Assembly (NCBI GenBank): GCA_023425905.1
Contig: JAFABT010000327.1
Coordinates: 1-15,719, forward strand
Reading direction: 5' to 3'
Source: Actinomycetes bacterium
GTDB taxonomy: Bacteria > Actinomycetota > Actinomycetes > Actinomycetales > Cellulomonadaceae
DNA length: 15,719 bases
The translations under genes and the position numbers were made by a program. Below, in pieces: positions 1 to 10,175 of the stretch. Each line of letters begins with the position of its first letter. Positions within the stretch are counted from its first letter, which is position 1. The notes beneath the pieces are model-generated. The model was not told the origin of the DNA. It saw only the letters and a list, made by a program, of their open reading frames with translations, and searched no databases.

Positions 1-97
1 GAAACGCCCGGTCCCATTCCGAACCCGGAAGCTAAGCCCTACAGCGCCGATGGTACTGCACTGGAGACGGTGTGGGAGAGTAGGACGCCGCCGGACA
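1..97 (+). rRNA. rrf: 5S ribosomal RNA, 3' part (5' end outside window)
   Basis: The window opens inside a 5S rRNA. The conserved block CCCATTCCGAACCCGGAAG is at about 13-31, followed by GCGCCGATGGTACTGC at 44-59 and the 3' segment GGGAGAGTAGGACGCCGCC at 74-92. The mature 3' end should lie near 96-97, just after CCGGAC. Bacterial 5S is about 117-120 nt, so roughly 20 nt are missing on the left. It is the last gene of an rRNA operon, since a strong intrinsic terminator follows 10 nt later and no tRNA lies between. The exact 3' end is inferred from the family pattern. Confidence 0.96.
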
Positions 98-107
98 ATC
101 ATTCACG

Positions 108-150
108 AAAGGCCCACCCAGGAACACAAGCTGTTCCCGGGTGGGCCTTT
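108..150 (+). terminator. Intrinsic terminator of the rRNA operon
   Basis: AAAGGCCCACCC (108-119) pairs with GGGTGGGCCTTT (139-150). Inside it GGAACA (121-126) pairs with TGTTCC (132-137), with an A/C mismatch between the two stems and a 5-nt loop. This is an 18-bp hairpin ending in TTT, about 10 nt after the 5S gene. It is the expected end of rRNA transcription. A symmetrical AAA on the 5' arm means it could also act on the minus strand. Confidence 0.92.
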
Positions 151-217
151 CGTCATGCCCAGAACCGGTCGCATGGCAAGCGGACGGTGTGCTGGGCAGG
201 AGCCCGTCAGGCAGGCA

Positions 218-250
218 AGAAGGGGCGGCCGCAGTATGGCCGCCCCTTCT
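218..250 (-). terminator. Intrinsic terminator after glgB (possibly bidirectional)
   Basis: Perfect 13-bp inverted repeat: AGAAGGGGCGGCC (218-230) and GGCCGCCCCTTCT (238-250), with the 7-nt loop GCAGTAT. It begins 2 nt after the glgB stop codon (253-255) on the minus strand, so it is the natural end of the glg operon. There is no long T-run; the 3' side on the minus strand reads CTTCTTGCC. With the rRNA terminator it separates two convergent transcription units. The 67 bp between the two hairpins (151-217) show no gene or clear signal. Confidence 0.88.
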
Positions 251-252
251 CG

Positions 253-2427
253 TCACGCCGGGGTGAGGAACAGGACTCCGAGCGGGGGAACGCGCAACTT
301 CACCGAGTCGGGACGCCCGTGCCACGGCACGCCATCCGCGTGGACGCGCCCGAGATTGCCCACACCCGAGCCGCCGTAGACCTCCGCGTCTGTGTTGAGC
401 AGCTCGGTCCACGCCCCACCGTGCGGCAGCGGAAGCCGGTAGCCCTCGTGCGGGACACCAGCGAAGTTCACGACGACGACCACCAGCTCGTCATCGTGAC
501 CGCGGCGAAGGTACGACAGGACGTTGTGGTCCGCGTCGTCGGAGTTCAACCATTCGAAGCCTGCTGGATCAGAGTCCTTACGCCAGAGCGCACCGTGCGT
601 CGCGTACAGCGCGTTGAGGTCACGCACGAGGCGGTGCACGCCGGCGTGAGCGTCGTCGCCGAGCAGGTGCCACGGCAACTCTCCGCCCTCGGCCCACTCG
701 GTGTCCTGACCCAACTCGCTCCCCATGAAGAGCAGCTGCTTGCCGGGATGGCTCCACTGGTACCCGAGCAGCGCCCGCAGGCCGGCGAGCTGCTGCCAGC
801 GGTCGCCGGGCATCTTCGACAGAAGGGACCCCTTGCCATGGACGACCTCGTCGTGACTCAGCGGGAGCACAAAGCTCTCGGAGAAGGCGTAGACCAACGA
901 GAACGTCGCCTCGTGGTGGTGATACCGCCGGTTGATCGGCGCCTCCGCCAGGTAGCGGAGCGTGTCGTTCATCCACCCCATGTTCCACTTGAGCCCGAAG
1001 CCAAGTCCGTCCTGGTCTGTCGGTGCAGTGACACCAGGCCAGGCGGTGGACTCCTCCGCGATCATCACGACGCCCGGTGTGCGGCGGTAGGCCGTTGCGT
1101 TCGCCTCCTGGAGCAGGCCGATCGCCTCGAGGTTCTCCCTGCCGCCGTGCGCGTTGGGCCGCCACTGGCCCGGCTGGCGGGAGTAGTCGAGGTAGAGCAT
1201 CGAGGCCACGGCGTCCACCCGGAGACCATCGACGTGGAACTCCTCGAGCCAGTAGGTGGCGTTGGCCACGAGGAAGTTGCGGACTTCCCTCCGGCCGAAG
1301 TTGAACACGTAGGTGCCCCAGTCGGGCTGCTCGCCGAGGAGCGGGTCCGGATGTTCGTAGAGCGGTGTCCCGTCGAAGCACGCGAGCGCCCACTCGTCCT
1401 TGGGGAAGTGGGCGGGCACCCAGTCGACGATGATGCCGATGCCAGCCGCGTGCAGCCGGTCCACGAGGTAGCGAAAGTCGTCCGGGCTTCCGAACCGCGC
1501 CGTCGGCGCGTAGTAGGACGTCACCTGATAGCCCCACGAGCCTCCGAAGGGGTGCTCGGCGATGGGCATGACCTCCACGTGCGTGAAGCCCAGATCGCGG
1601 ACGTAGTCAGTGAGCTGGTCGGCCATCTCGCGGTAGCCGAGTCCCGCGCGCCAGGAGCCCAGATGGACCTCGTAGATGCTCATCGGGCCCGTGTGCGGGT
1701 CCGCATGGGAGCGGCGCTCGATCCACGCGGCGTCGCTCCACTCGAACCGGCTCTCTGCGACGATCGACGCGGTCGCCGGCGGCACCTCGGTCGCGCGGGC
1801 CATCGGGTCGGCCTTCTGCCGCCACGAGCCGTCCTGGCTGAGGATCTCGAACTTGTACCGGGTACCAGCCGCGGCCCCGGGGATGAACAGCTCCCAGATG
1901 CCCGAACTGCCGAGCACCCGCATCGCGTGCGTCGCGCCCTGCCAGTGGTTGAAGTCGCCCACGACGCGCACCGCCCTGGCGGCGGGCGCCCAGACGGTGA
2001 AGGCGACGCCGCTCACCTCGCCGAGTGCACCCGGGTAGCGCCGGACGTTCGCGCCGAGCACGGTCCACAGCTCCTCATGGCGGCCTTCGGCGATGAGATG
2101 GAGGTCGAGCTCGCCGAGCGTCGGCAGGAAGCGATAGGGATCGTCAGCCTCGGACGTGACGTCGCCGTAGGTCACCTGGACGCGGTAGTCGGGGATGACG
2201 TCCCCCGGGACGCGTGCGGCCCACATCCCGTCCTGGACGTGCTGGGCCGGGAACAGCCCTCGCTCCGTCCGGATCGCGACGGCGTCGGCGAGCGGTCTGA
2301 CGGTGCGGATCGTCACGTGGCCGTCCGCGGGGTGCGCACCGAGGACCCGGTGTGGGTCGACGTGCGTCCCGCGCACGATCTCTGCGATCTCACTCGAGGG
2401 GACAGCATCCGGGGCGATGTCGGTCAT
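253..2427 (-). CDS. glgB: 1,4-alpha-glucan branching enzyme GlgB
   Basis: 724 aa, a normal length for GH13_9 branching enzymes. It cleaves an alpha-1,4-glucan and re-attaches the piece as an alpha-1,6 branch, in the cytoplasm. Two N-terminal beta-sandwich regions are visible, about 20-110 and 140-225 (the latter with FTVWAPAARAVRVVGDFNHW). The GH13 barrel follows from about 245, with DWVPAHF (335-341), GLRVDAVASM with nucleophile Asp405, MIAEES with acid/base Glu458, and LPLSHDEVVHGK with Asp526. An all-beta C domain runs from about 615. The ATG at 2427 is preceded by AAAGG 7 nt upstream, a usable Shine-Dalgarno. It is the last gene of the glgE-treS-mak-glgB series, 120 bp after mak, in a gap rich in inverted repeats. 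It could be read through from mak or have its own promoter in that gap. Confidence 0.97.
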   Translation of the reverse strand: MTDIAPDAVPSSEIAEIVRGTHVDPHRVLGAHPADGHVTIRTVRPLADAVAIRTERGLFPAQHVQDGMWAARVPGDVIPDYRVQVTYGDVTSEADDPYRFLPTLGELDLHLIAEGRHEELWTVLGANVRRYPGALGEVSGVAFTVWAPAARAVRVVGDFNHWQGATHAMRVLGSSGIWELFIPGAAAGTRYKFEILSQDGSWRQKADPMARATEVPPATASIVAESRFEWSDAAWIERRSHADPHTGPMSIYEVHLGSWRAGLGYREMADQLTDYVRDLGFTHVEVMPIAEHPFGGSWGYQVTSYYAPTARFGSPDDFRYLVDRLHAAGIGIIVDWVPAHFPKDEWALACFDGTPLYEHPDPLLGEQPDWGTYVFNFGRREVRNFLVANATYWLEEFHVDGLRVDAVASMLYLDYSRQPGQWRPNAHGGRENLEAIGLLQEANATAYRRTPGVVMIAEESTAWPGVTAPTDQDGLGFGLKWNMGWMNDTLRYLAEAPINRRYHHHEATFSLVYAFSESFVLPLSHDEVVHGKGSLLSKMPGDRWQQLAGLRALLGYQWSHPGKQLLFMGSELGQDTEWAEGGELPWHLLGDDAHAGVHRLVRDLNALYATHGALWRKDSDPAGFEWLNSDDADHNVLSYLRRGHDDELVVVVVNFAGVPHEGYRLPLPHGGAWTELLNTDAEVYGGSGVGNLGRVHADGVPWHGRPDSVKLRVPPLGVLFLTPA

Positions 2428-2460
2428 GACACCACCTTTCCATCATCGCGCCGTCAAGGA

Positions 2461-2543
2461 GACCTGAGAGGTCACGTGTCCGGGTACGACCTGCATGAGT
2501 GCGCACGTCGCGCCGCCGCCGTCGCTCATGCCGCAGCGTGCGG
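2461..2543 (-). promoter_or_regulatory. Structured intergenic leader between mak and glgB
   Basis: Three inverted repeats fill most of the 120-bp gap. (a) CCGCA-GCG-TGCGG at 2531-2543, 4 nt past the mak stop codon. (b) GCATGAG (2493-2499) with CTCATGC (2525-2531), enclosing a smaller GCGC/GCGC stem (2501-2504 with 2510-2513). (c) GACCT-GAG-AGGTC at 2461-2473, about 20 nt upstream of the glgB ribosome binding site. Repeats (a) and (b) share one base. On the minus strand a TAGGGT hexamer, a possible -10 box, overlaps the mak stop codon (2545-2550). The structures are seen directly. A role in attenuation, mRNA processing or glgB expression is inference. Confidence 0.45.
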
Positions 2544-2547
2544 AACC

Positions 2548-3939
2548 CTAGGAGGCGCCGCCGCCGAGCTCGTCGACGAGCCGGCGCACCGCGCTCCACG
2601 GGATCTGCGCCCACGTCGGGCGGTTCTCCGTCTCGTAGACCACCTCGTACAGCGCCTTGTCGAGCTCGAGGGCGCCGAGAGTGAGGGCCTGCGCTCCCGC
2701 GTCGACGACGGGCTCGCGGCCCTCGAAGTAGGCCGTGAGCAGGGCGTGTCGAGAGTCGTGCGCCCAGCGGGCGTCTCCGCCGCCGCGGGCCGCGGCGTAG
2801 TCGATCGAACGGAGCAGCCCGGCGACGTCGCGAAGCGCAAGATCGGGGCGGATGCGCTGGTCCATGGGGACGAGCGGCTCGCCCTCGAAGTCCATGACGA
2901 ACCATCCGCTCGGCGCTCTGAGCACCTGCCCCAGGTGCAGGTCGCCGTGGATGCGCTGGACGCGCAGCGCATGGGGGAGCGCCGCCAGTCGTTCGACGAT
3001 GCGCGTCACGGCAGGAGCGACCTCGACGAGCGCCGGGACGCGGTCGGCCGCCCACGCGAGCCGTTGTGCGAGGGCGTCGGCGACCCCGTTGCCCGCCTCG
3101 TCGCCCTGCGTGCCGAACGCGTGGACCAGGGCGTCGTGCAACGACGCGATGGTCGCCCCGAGCTCGCCCGCGAGGGGCGCGAAGTCGGCGCCGGTCGCCG
3201 CGAGGTCGCAGGCAAGCTGGAAACCGTCAGCAGCGTCGGGGACGAAGGCGGAGAGCACGGCGCGGTGGCCTGCAGGATGCTCCCCGTCCTGCCACGCGAG
3301 GACGCGCGGGACGCCGCGAAAGCCCGCGGCGGTGAGTGCGCGTGGGACGTCGACGTCCGGGTTGGCGCCGGGCGTGAGGCTGCGGAAGACCTTGAGGATC
3401 CCCGACGGGGCGTCGGGGGCCGAGCTCGGCAGGATGACCGAGGAGTTGGACTGCTCGCCCGTGATCGGCCGGCAGGCGCTCGCATCGAGGCCGGCCCGGA
3501 CGTGCCCGGCGACGTCCGGCTCGGCGACAGCCCGGCTGAGCCACGCGCGCAGGTAGGCGGGGTCACCGGGCCCGTCGGTGACGAGCGCCGCCTCCTGCGT
3601 CGCGACGCCGTGCTCGTCCCGGACGGCGACGTGACCGAGGCGCCGCGCCGTCGTGGGCACCTCTGCGGGCCCGACCCTGAGCACGAGGGGCACCTGCGCG
3701 GCGGCTGACCCCGCAGCGGATCCGACGGTCGTGACGACGAGGACGTGAGCCGTCGTGCCTGGCTCGTCGGTCTCCCACGAGGTGACGTCGACGGGGCGAA
3801 GGCGGACGGCCTCGCCCTGGGCAGGAAACCACCGCTGCTCGGGCAGCCACCCCGCGACGAGGTCGAGCAGCTCATCCATCTCCACGACGCCCGCGCCCAC
3901 CCGGAGCGCGCTCGACGTCGACACCTGCGGTTCTCCCAT
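2548..3939 (-). CDS. mak: Maltokinase Mak (Pep2)
   Basis: 463 aa, close to the usual length of about 450 for actinobacterial maltokinases. It phosphorylates maltose with ATP to maltose 1-phosphate, the donor used by GlgE. The N-terminal cap shows LPEQRWFPA (32-40), typical of the family. The kinase fold shows GEQSNSSVIL (161-170) as nucleotide loop, ILKVF with Lys183, HGDLHLGQVL (331-340) with catalytic Asp333, and MDFEGEP (349-355) with metal ligand Asp350. KALYEVVYETENRPTW (428-443) near the end is also typical. The ATG at 3939 has a perfect AGGAGG 8 nt upstream (3948-3953), better than the inner ATG at codon 21. It starts 30 nt after treS in the same operon. The two are separate genes here, not the TreS-Mak fusion known in some bacteria. 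It is called Pep2 in older literature. Confidence 0.93.
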   Translation of the reverse strand: MGEPQVSTSSALRVGAGVVEMDELLDLVAGWLPEQRWFPAQGEAVRLRPVDVTSWETDEPGTTAHVLVVTTVGSAAGSAAAQVPLVLRVGPAEVPTTARRLGHVAVRDEHGVATQEAALVTDGPGDPAYLRAWLSRAVAEPDVAGHVRAGLDASACRPITGEQSNSSVILPSSAPDAPSGILKVFRSLTPGANPDVDVPRALTAAGFRGVPRVLAWQDGEHPAGHRAVLSAFVPDAADGFQLACDLAATGADFAPLAGELGATIASLHDALVHAFGTQGDEAGNGVADALAQRLAWAADRVPALVEVAPAVTRIVERLAALPHALRVQRIHGDLHLGQVLRAPSGWFVMDFEGEPLVPMDQRIRPDLALRDVAGLLRSIDYAAARGGGDARWAHDSRHALLTAYFEGREPVVDAGAQALTLGALELDKALYEVVYETENRPTWAQIPWSAVRRLVDELGGGAS

Positions 3940-3947
3940 GTCGGCGA

Positions 3948-3953
3948 CCTCCT
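3948..3953 (-). promoter_or_regulatory. Shine-Dalgarno of mak
   Basis: AGGAGG on the minus strand, 8 nt before the ATG at 3939. It lies in the 30-nt gap after treS and fixes the first ATG as the mak start. It is the strongest Shine-Dalgarno in the window. Confidence 0.8.
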
Positions 3954-3969
3954 CGTCGTCGATGATGCC

Positions 3970-5765
<1,796 letters not shown>

Positions 5766-5769
<4 letters not shown>

Positions 5770-7784
5770 AGCGACCTCACGTGGATGATGTGCGCCACCT
5801 GGCGCAGGGGGTCGAGCCGGACGAAGGGTTCGGTGCCCCAGACCCAGGCCTCGCCCGAGAGCTCGTCGTGCGCGACGAAGGTACTGGTCTGGATGCCGAG
5901 GGCGGGCAGGTCGAGGTGGAGCACACCCTCGCTCGTGCCGTGCGGGTCGAGGTTGACGACGACGAGCACCGTGTCGGCCTCGCCCGTGGGGGAGTGCTCG
6001 GCCGCGAGGTGCCGGGAGAAGACGACGAGCTGGTCCGAGGACGCGCCGTGGACGGTGAGGTTGCGCAGCTGCCGCAGGGCAGGATGCGTGCGCCGCAGCT
6101 CGTTGAGGCGGGTGAGGAGGGTTGCGACGCCGAGCCGGTCGGCGCGCGACCAGTCGCGCGGCTTGAGCTCGTACTTCTCGTTGTCGATGTGCTCCTCGAC
6201 GCCGGGGCGGGGCACGTTCTCGACGAGCTCGTAGCCCGAGTAGATGCCCCACGTCGGCGCCCCGGTCGCGGCGAGCACGGCACGGACCGCATGGCCGGCG
6301 ATCCCGCCGTGCTGCAGGTACGGAGGCAGGATGTCGTGGGTCGTCGGCCAGAACGAGGGCCGCGTGAACGAGCCCTCCTCACCGGCGACCTCGGCGAGGT
6401 AGGTGCGCACCTCCTCGGCGGTGTTGCGCCAGGTGAAGTACGTGTACGACTGGTGGAAGCCGATGCGCGCGAGCGTCGACATCATCGCGGGCCGGGTGAA
6501 CGCCTCGGAGAGGAAGAGGACGTCGGGATGGGCCGCCCGGACGTCGGCGAGGAGGCGCTCCCAGAAGTCGAGGGGCTTCGTGTGGGGGTTGTCGACGCGG
6601 AACAGCGTGACGCCGTGGTCGATCCACACCTGGACGACGCGGCGGATCTCCGCGTAGATGCCCTCGGGGTCGTTGTCGAAGTTGAGCGGGTAGATGTCCT
6701 GGTACTTCTTGGGCGGGTTCTCCGCGTACGCGATCGTGCCGTCCGCACGGGTGGTGAACCACTCCGGGTGCTCGGTCACCCAGGGGTGATCGGGCGAGGC
6801 CTGGAGGGCGAGGTCGAGCGCGACCTCGAGCCCCGCGGCGCGGGCAGCCGCGACGAAGTCGTCGAAGTCGTCGAAGGTGCCGAGCTCGGGGTGGATCGCG
6901 TCGTGACCGCCCTCGGGGGACCCGATCGCGTACGGCGAGCCCGGGTCGTCCGGTGCGGGCGTGAGGGAGTTGTTGCGCCCCTTGCGGTACGTCGTGCCGA
7001 TGGGGTGGATCGGAACGAGGTAGACGACGTCGAAGCCCATCTCGGCGATCGCGGGCAGCCGCTCAGCGGCTGTCGCGAACGTCCCCGAGCGCCAACGGTG
7101 CGTGCGCGTGTCGAACACGGCGCCCTCGGACCGAGGGAACATCTCGTACCAGGCGCCCGCGAGCGCGAGCTCACGGTCGACGACGAGCGGGTACGTCGGC
7201 GTCGTCGTCACGAGATCCCGCAGAGGAGCGGCGTCGAGCGCGGCCCGGACCGGCTGCCCCAAGCCGGCTGCGAGCCGCTCGGACGGTGGCTGGCGGGTGT
7301 CGCGCAGCGCCTTGATCGCGGAGGTGAGCGCGGGGCGGACCCCCTTGGGGAGTCGACGGCGCGCACTGGCGCGCTCGAGGACGCGGGCGCCCTCGGCGAG
7401 CATGAGCTCGACATCGATGCCGGCGTGCACCTTGATCGCGGCGTCGTGCGCCCATGTGCCGTAAGGGTCGGACCAGGCCTCGACCCGGAAGCCCCACCGC
7501 CCGGTCGCATCAGGAACGACCCGCGCCTCGAACCGGTCCATGCCGGGGGAGATGTCGACCATGCGCGCCCGGGAGTGGTCGGTCCCGTCGGGGCGGACGA
7601 GGACGGCTGTCGCCGCAACGGCGTCGTGCCCCTCCCGGAAGACGGTGGCGCGGATCGGGACCGCCTCGCCGACGACCGCCTTGGCGGGCCAGCGGCCCTC
7701 CTCAGCGACGGGGGAGACGTCTCGCACGGGGATGCGGCCGACTCCGCGCGAGGGCCGCGGCATCGGATCGTCGAGGTTGCTCAC
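5766..7784 (-). CDS. glgE: Alpha-1,4-glucan:maltose-1-phosphate maltosyltransferase GlgE
   Basis: 672 aa, normal for GlgE (GH13_3). It transfers maltosyl from maltose 1-phosphate to the non-reducing end of an alpha-1,4-glucan. The N-terminal beta domain (about 15-120) contains GRIPVRDVSP. A helical stretch of about 125-190 follows, then the barrel with AWYEMFPRSEG (211-221) and TYRKGRNNSLTP (265-276). LDLALQASPDHPW (323-335) and AYAENPPKKYQDIYPLNFD (352-370) come next. Catalytic parts are FRVDNPHTKP with nucleophile Asp398, LSEAFTRP with Glu427, and TTHDIL with Asp484. Lys268, Gln328, Asn356, Lys359 and Tyr361 match, with a constant offset of 4, the substrate-binding residues I recall for Streptomyces coelicolor GlgE1. 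The GTG at 7784 follows a TAGGTT hexamer by 6 nt, suggesting a leaderless transcript. An inner ATG at codon 8 has no Shine-Dalgarno. It heads the glgE-treS-mak(-glgB) operon. Confidence 0.95.
5774..5778 (-). promoter_or_regulatory. Shine-Dalgarno that decides the treS start
   Basis: GAGGT on the minus strand lies within the last codons of glgE, 4 nt before the GTG at 5769-5767. That GTG shares bases with the glgE TGA stop. The site supports a coupled GTG start over the downstream ATGs, all of which lack a binding site. Confidence 0.6.
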
Positions 7785-7790
7785 AGCACC

Positions 7791-7796
7791 AACCTA
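7791..7796 (-). promoter_or_regulatory. Candidate -10 box of the glgE operon (leaderless)
   Basis: TAGGTT on the minus strand fits the actinobacterial TANNNT pattern. It ends 6 nt before the glgE GTG, so transcription would start at or next to the start codon. No TTGACA-like -35 is visible at the usual spacing. The AGGTTGG in the same place could instead be read as a weak Shine-Dalgarno. Confidence 0.5.
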
Positions 7797-7809
7797 TCGA
7801 GAGGCCGCG

Positions 7810-7832
7810 GGACCTCGCGCCCTGGGAGGTCC
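7810..7832 (-). terminator. Hairpin between glgX and glgE, possible terminator
   Basis: GGACCTC (7810-7816) and GAGGTCC (7826-7832) form a perfect 7-bp stem with a 9-nt loop. It lies in the 81-bp gap between the glgX stop and the glgE start, upstream of the candidate glgE promoter. There is no T-run. It may end glgX transcription or reduce read-through into glgE, which would fit glgE having its own promoter. Confidence 0.35.
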
Positions 7833-7865
7833 GGCGCGCCGTCCGGCGACGAGTCTGCGCCCAGG

Positions 7866-10175
7866 TCAGGCGGGGGAGAGGTAGAGCCGCATCGAGAGCG
7901 GCTCCAGCTCGACTCCCTCGCCCGGGGTGGCGTGCAGTCCGTTCGTCACGGCGGCGGTGGCTCGGTCGGCCGGGTGCTCCCAGGTGCTGTCCCAGGCGAG
8001 CTCCCAGCGCGTCGCGGCGCGCGGCGTCCCCAGGGCCTCGTCGACGTGCTCGTCGGGTGGCGGGGCGGCGACGACGACCGTCACGGGGTCGAGGCCGCCG
8101 TTGATGAGGACGAGGGCGTCCGCCGACCCCGGAGAGTGGTCCGGGGCGGTGCGGAGCATCTGGAGCACACGCTCGGCCGGGTCGTGCCAGCGGTCGTGGT
8201 CGAAGTCCTCGCCCTCGGCACCGAACCATGCGAGGTCGATCCTGCCGTCGGGGCGCCGGCCCTGGTAGAAGGCCGTCGGGCGCAGGACGGGGTGCTCGGC
8301 GCGCAGGTGCAGGAGGTGGCGCGTCGTCGAGAGCAGGTCGCGTCGCCACGGGGACAGGTCCCAGGACAGCCATGAGATCGGGTTGTCCTGGCAGTACGCG
8401 TTGTTGTTCCCGTGCTGGGTGCGCCCGAGCTCGTCGCCTGCGGTGAGCATCGGCGTCCCGGCCGACAGCAGCAGGGTCCCGACGAGGTTGCGCATCGAGC
8501 GACGACGGAGCGGAAGGATCTCCGCACCGAGGTCGTCGTCCTCGACGGCGCCCTCGACGCCATGGTTCCAGGAGTTGTTCGAGCCCGAGCCGTCGCGATT
8601 GTCCTCGCGGTTGGCCTCGTTGTGCTTGTGGTCGTAGGAGACGAGGTCCGCGAGCGTGAAGCCGTCGTGCGCGGTGATGAAGTTCACCGAGGCGACGGGG
8701 CGGCGCACGAGGTGCGGGTCGCCGTAGCCGAAGAGGTCGACCGAGCCCGCGAGCCGCGTCGCGAGCTCGCGCACGCCGTGCCCGGGGCGGCCGTGCGAGG
8801 CCTGGCCCGCATCGGTGAGCCAGAACTGGCGGACGGCGTCGCGGTAGCGGTCGTTCCACTCTGCGAAGGGCGGTGGGAACTGTCCCGTCCGCCAGCCGCC
8901 GGGTCCGACGTCCCACGGCTCGGCGACGAGCTTGCGGCGCGAGAGCACCGGGTCGGTCTGGAGGGCGACGAGGAAGGGGTGGTCGTCCCGGAACCCGTCC
9001 TCACCCCGGCCGAGCGCGACCGCGAGGTCGAAGCGGAAGCCGTCCACCCCGACGACCTCGGACCAGTAGCGCAGGGAGTCGAGCGCGAGGGCGACGACGG
9101 CGGGACGGCGGAAGTCGAGGGTGTTGCCGCAGCCGGTGACGTCCGCGAGCCGCGCGGGCGACCCGCCGTCGTGCAGGTAGTACCCGGCGCAGTCGAGCCC
9201 GCGTAGCGACAGGTGCGGCCCGTCCTCGCCGCCTTCGCACGTGTGGTTGTAGACGACGTCGAGCAGCACCTCGATCCCCGCTGCGTGCAGCGCGGCGATC
9301 GACTCCTGCAGCTCAGCAAGCACGGCGTGGGCCCCGGCCTCCTGCGCCTGCGGGCTCGCGTACGTCGGTTCCGGGGCGAAGAACCCGAGGGTGTTGTAGC
9401 CCCAGTAGTTGCCCATGCCCTTGCGGACGAGCCACGGCTCGGACGCGGACGCGTGGATCGGGAGCAGCTCGAGCGTCGTCACGCCGAGGTGGAGGAGGTG
9501 GTCGATCGTCGCGGGGTGACCCAACGCTGCGTAGCTGCCACGGAGCTCGGCCGGGACGCTCTCGAGCTGCTGCGTGAGGCCACGGACGTGCGCCTCGTAG
9601 ACGACCGTGCGGTCCCAGGGGACCCGCGGGCGGTCGTCCGTGACCGGCTCAGGGGCTGGCAGCACGACGCCGAGCGGGACCCAGGGGGCGGAGTCGCGGT
9701 CGTCGGGCTCGCCCCAGGGGTCGCCCGCGCCCTCGTCGTCGACGATGTGCCCGTAGATCTCCGGGCGGACGACGAGCGGGCCGTCGATGCCGCGGGCGTA
9801 GGGGTCGAGCAGCAGCTTCGCAGGGTTGTGCCGGAGGCCGGCGTCGGGGTCCCAGGCGCCGTGCACCCGGAAGCCGTAGCGCTGACCGGCCTCGACGTCG
9901 TCGACCCGCGCGCTCCACACGCCGAGCACGGGGCCGTCGAGCGGGATCGTGCGCCGGGTCGTCACGCGCGGCTCGGTCGGGGCCGACCTGTCGACGTCGA
10001 CGAGGCAGAGGTCGACGCGTGTGGCGTGCGGAGCGCGCACCGACACCTCGAGGGTTCCGTCCACCAGGCTGGCGCCGAGCGGGGGCAGCTCCACGGGTAT
10101 GGCAGGCAGGACCGCGCCGGGGGCGGGGTCCTGGCTCGCGCGAGCTGCTGCGTCGGGGGCTGACACGGCATCCAT
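7866..10175 (-). CDS. glgX: Glycogen debranching enzyme GlgX (isoamylase type, GH13_11)
   Basis: 769 aa from the ATG at 10175, slightly longer than the usual 660-720. It hydrolyses alpha-1,6 branches left on partly degraded glycogen. An N-terminal CBM48-like sandwich (about 30-150) includes YGFRVHGAWDPDAGLRHNPA and LLLDPYAR, followed by VVYEAHVRGLT (191-201). The barrel has LLDVVYNHTCEGG (304-316), GFRFDLAVALGR with nucleophile Asp383, LVAEPWDVGPGG with Glu419, and NFITAHDGFTLADLV with Asp504. The block KHNEANREDNRDGS (517-530) and NAYCQDNPISWLSWD (592-606) are typical of GlgX. The ATG has no good Shine-Dalgarno. The GTG three codons later (10166-10164) lies 7 nt after GACAAT, a -10-like hexamer, and may be the real, leaderless start. 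It shares strand with glgE, 81 bp upstream, and is divergent from etfB. Confidence 0.94.
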   Translation of the reverse strand: MDAVSAPDAAARASQDPAPGAVLPAIPVELPPLGASLVDGTLEVSVRAPHATRVDLCLVDVDRSAPTEPRVTTRRTIPLDGPVLGVWSARVDDVEAGQRYGFRVHGAWDPDAGLRHNPAKLLLDPYARGIDGPLVVRPEIYGHIVDDEGAGDPWGEPDDRDSAPWVPLGVVLPAPEPVTDDRPRVPWDRTVVYEAHVRGLTQQLESVPAELRGSYAALGHPATIDHLLHLGVTTLELLPIHASASEPWLVRKGMGNYWGYNTLGFFAPEPTYASPQAQEAGAHAVLAELQESIAALHAAGIEVLLDVVYNHTCEGGEDGPHLSLRGLDCAGYYLHDGGSPARLADVTGCGNTLDFRRPAVVALALDSLRYWSEVVGVDGFRFDLAVALGRGEDGFRDDHPFLVALQTDPVLSRRKLVAEPWDVGPGGWRTGQFPPPFAEWNDRYRDAVRQFWLTDAGQASHGRPGHGVRELATRLAGSVDLFGYGDPHLVRRPVASVNFITAHDGFTLADLVSYDHKHNEANREDNRDGSGSNNSWNHGVEGAVEDDDLGAEILPLRRRSMRNLVGTLLLSAGTPMLTAGDELGRTQHGNNNAYCQDNPISWLSWDLSPWRRDLLSTTRHLLHLRAEHPVLRPTAFYQGRRPDGRIDLAWFGAEGEDFDHDRWHDPAERVLQMLRTAPDHSPGSADALVLINGGLDPVTVVVAAPPPDEHVDEALGTPRAATRWELAWDSTWEHPADRATAAVTNGLHATPGEGVELEPLSMRLYLSPA

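Noticed and set aside
70..3708. 1212-codon open frame on the plus strand opposite glgB and mak
   Set aside because: It is the antisense mirror of two genes with complete family motifs, has no recognisable domain, and starts inside the 5S rRNA. Long antisense frames are expected in DNA this GC-rich.
5770..6252. N-terminal extension of TreS by about 160 residues
   Set aside because: The extension lies inside glgE in another frame, is Arg/Pro/His-rich and has no TreS similarity; the coupled GTG at 5769 gives the normal length.
5781..8375. 864-codon open frame on the plus strand opposite glgE and the 3' part of glgX
   Set aside because: Antisense mirror of clear GH13 enzymes; composition is Arg/Val/Gly/Asp-rich with no motif and no ribosome binding site.
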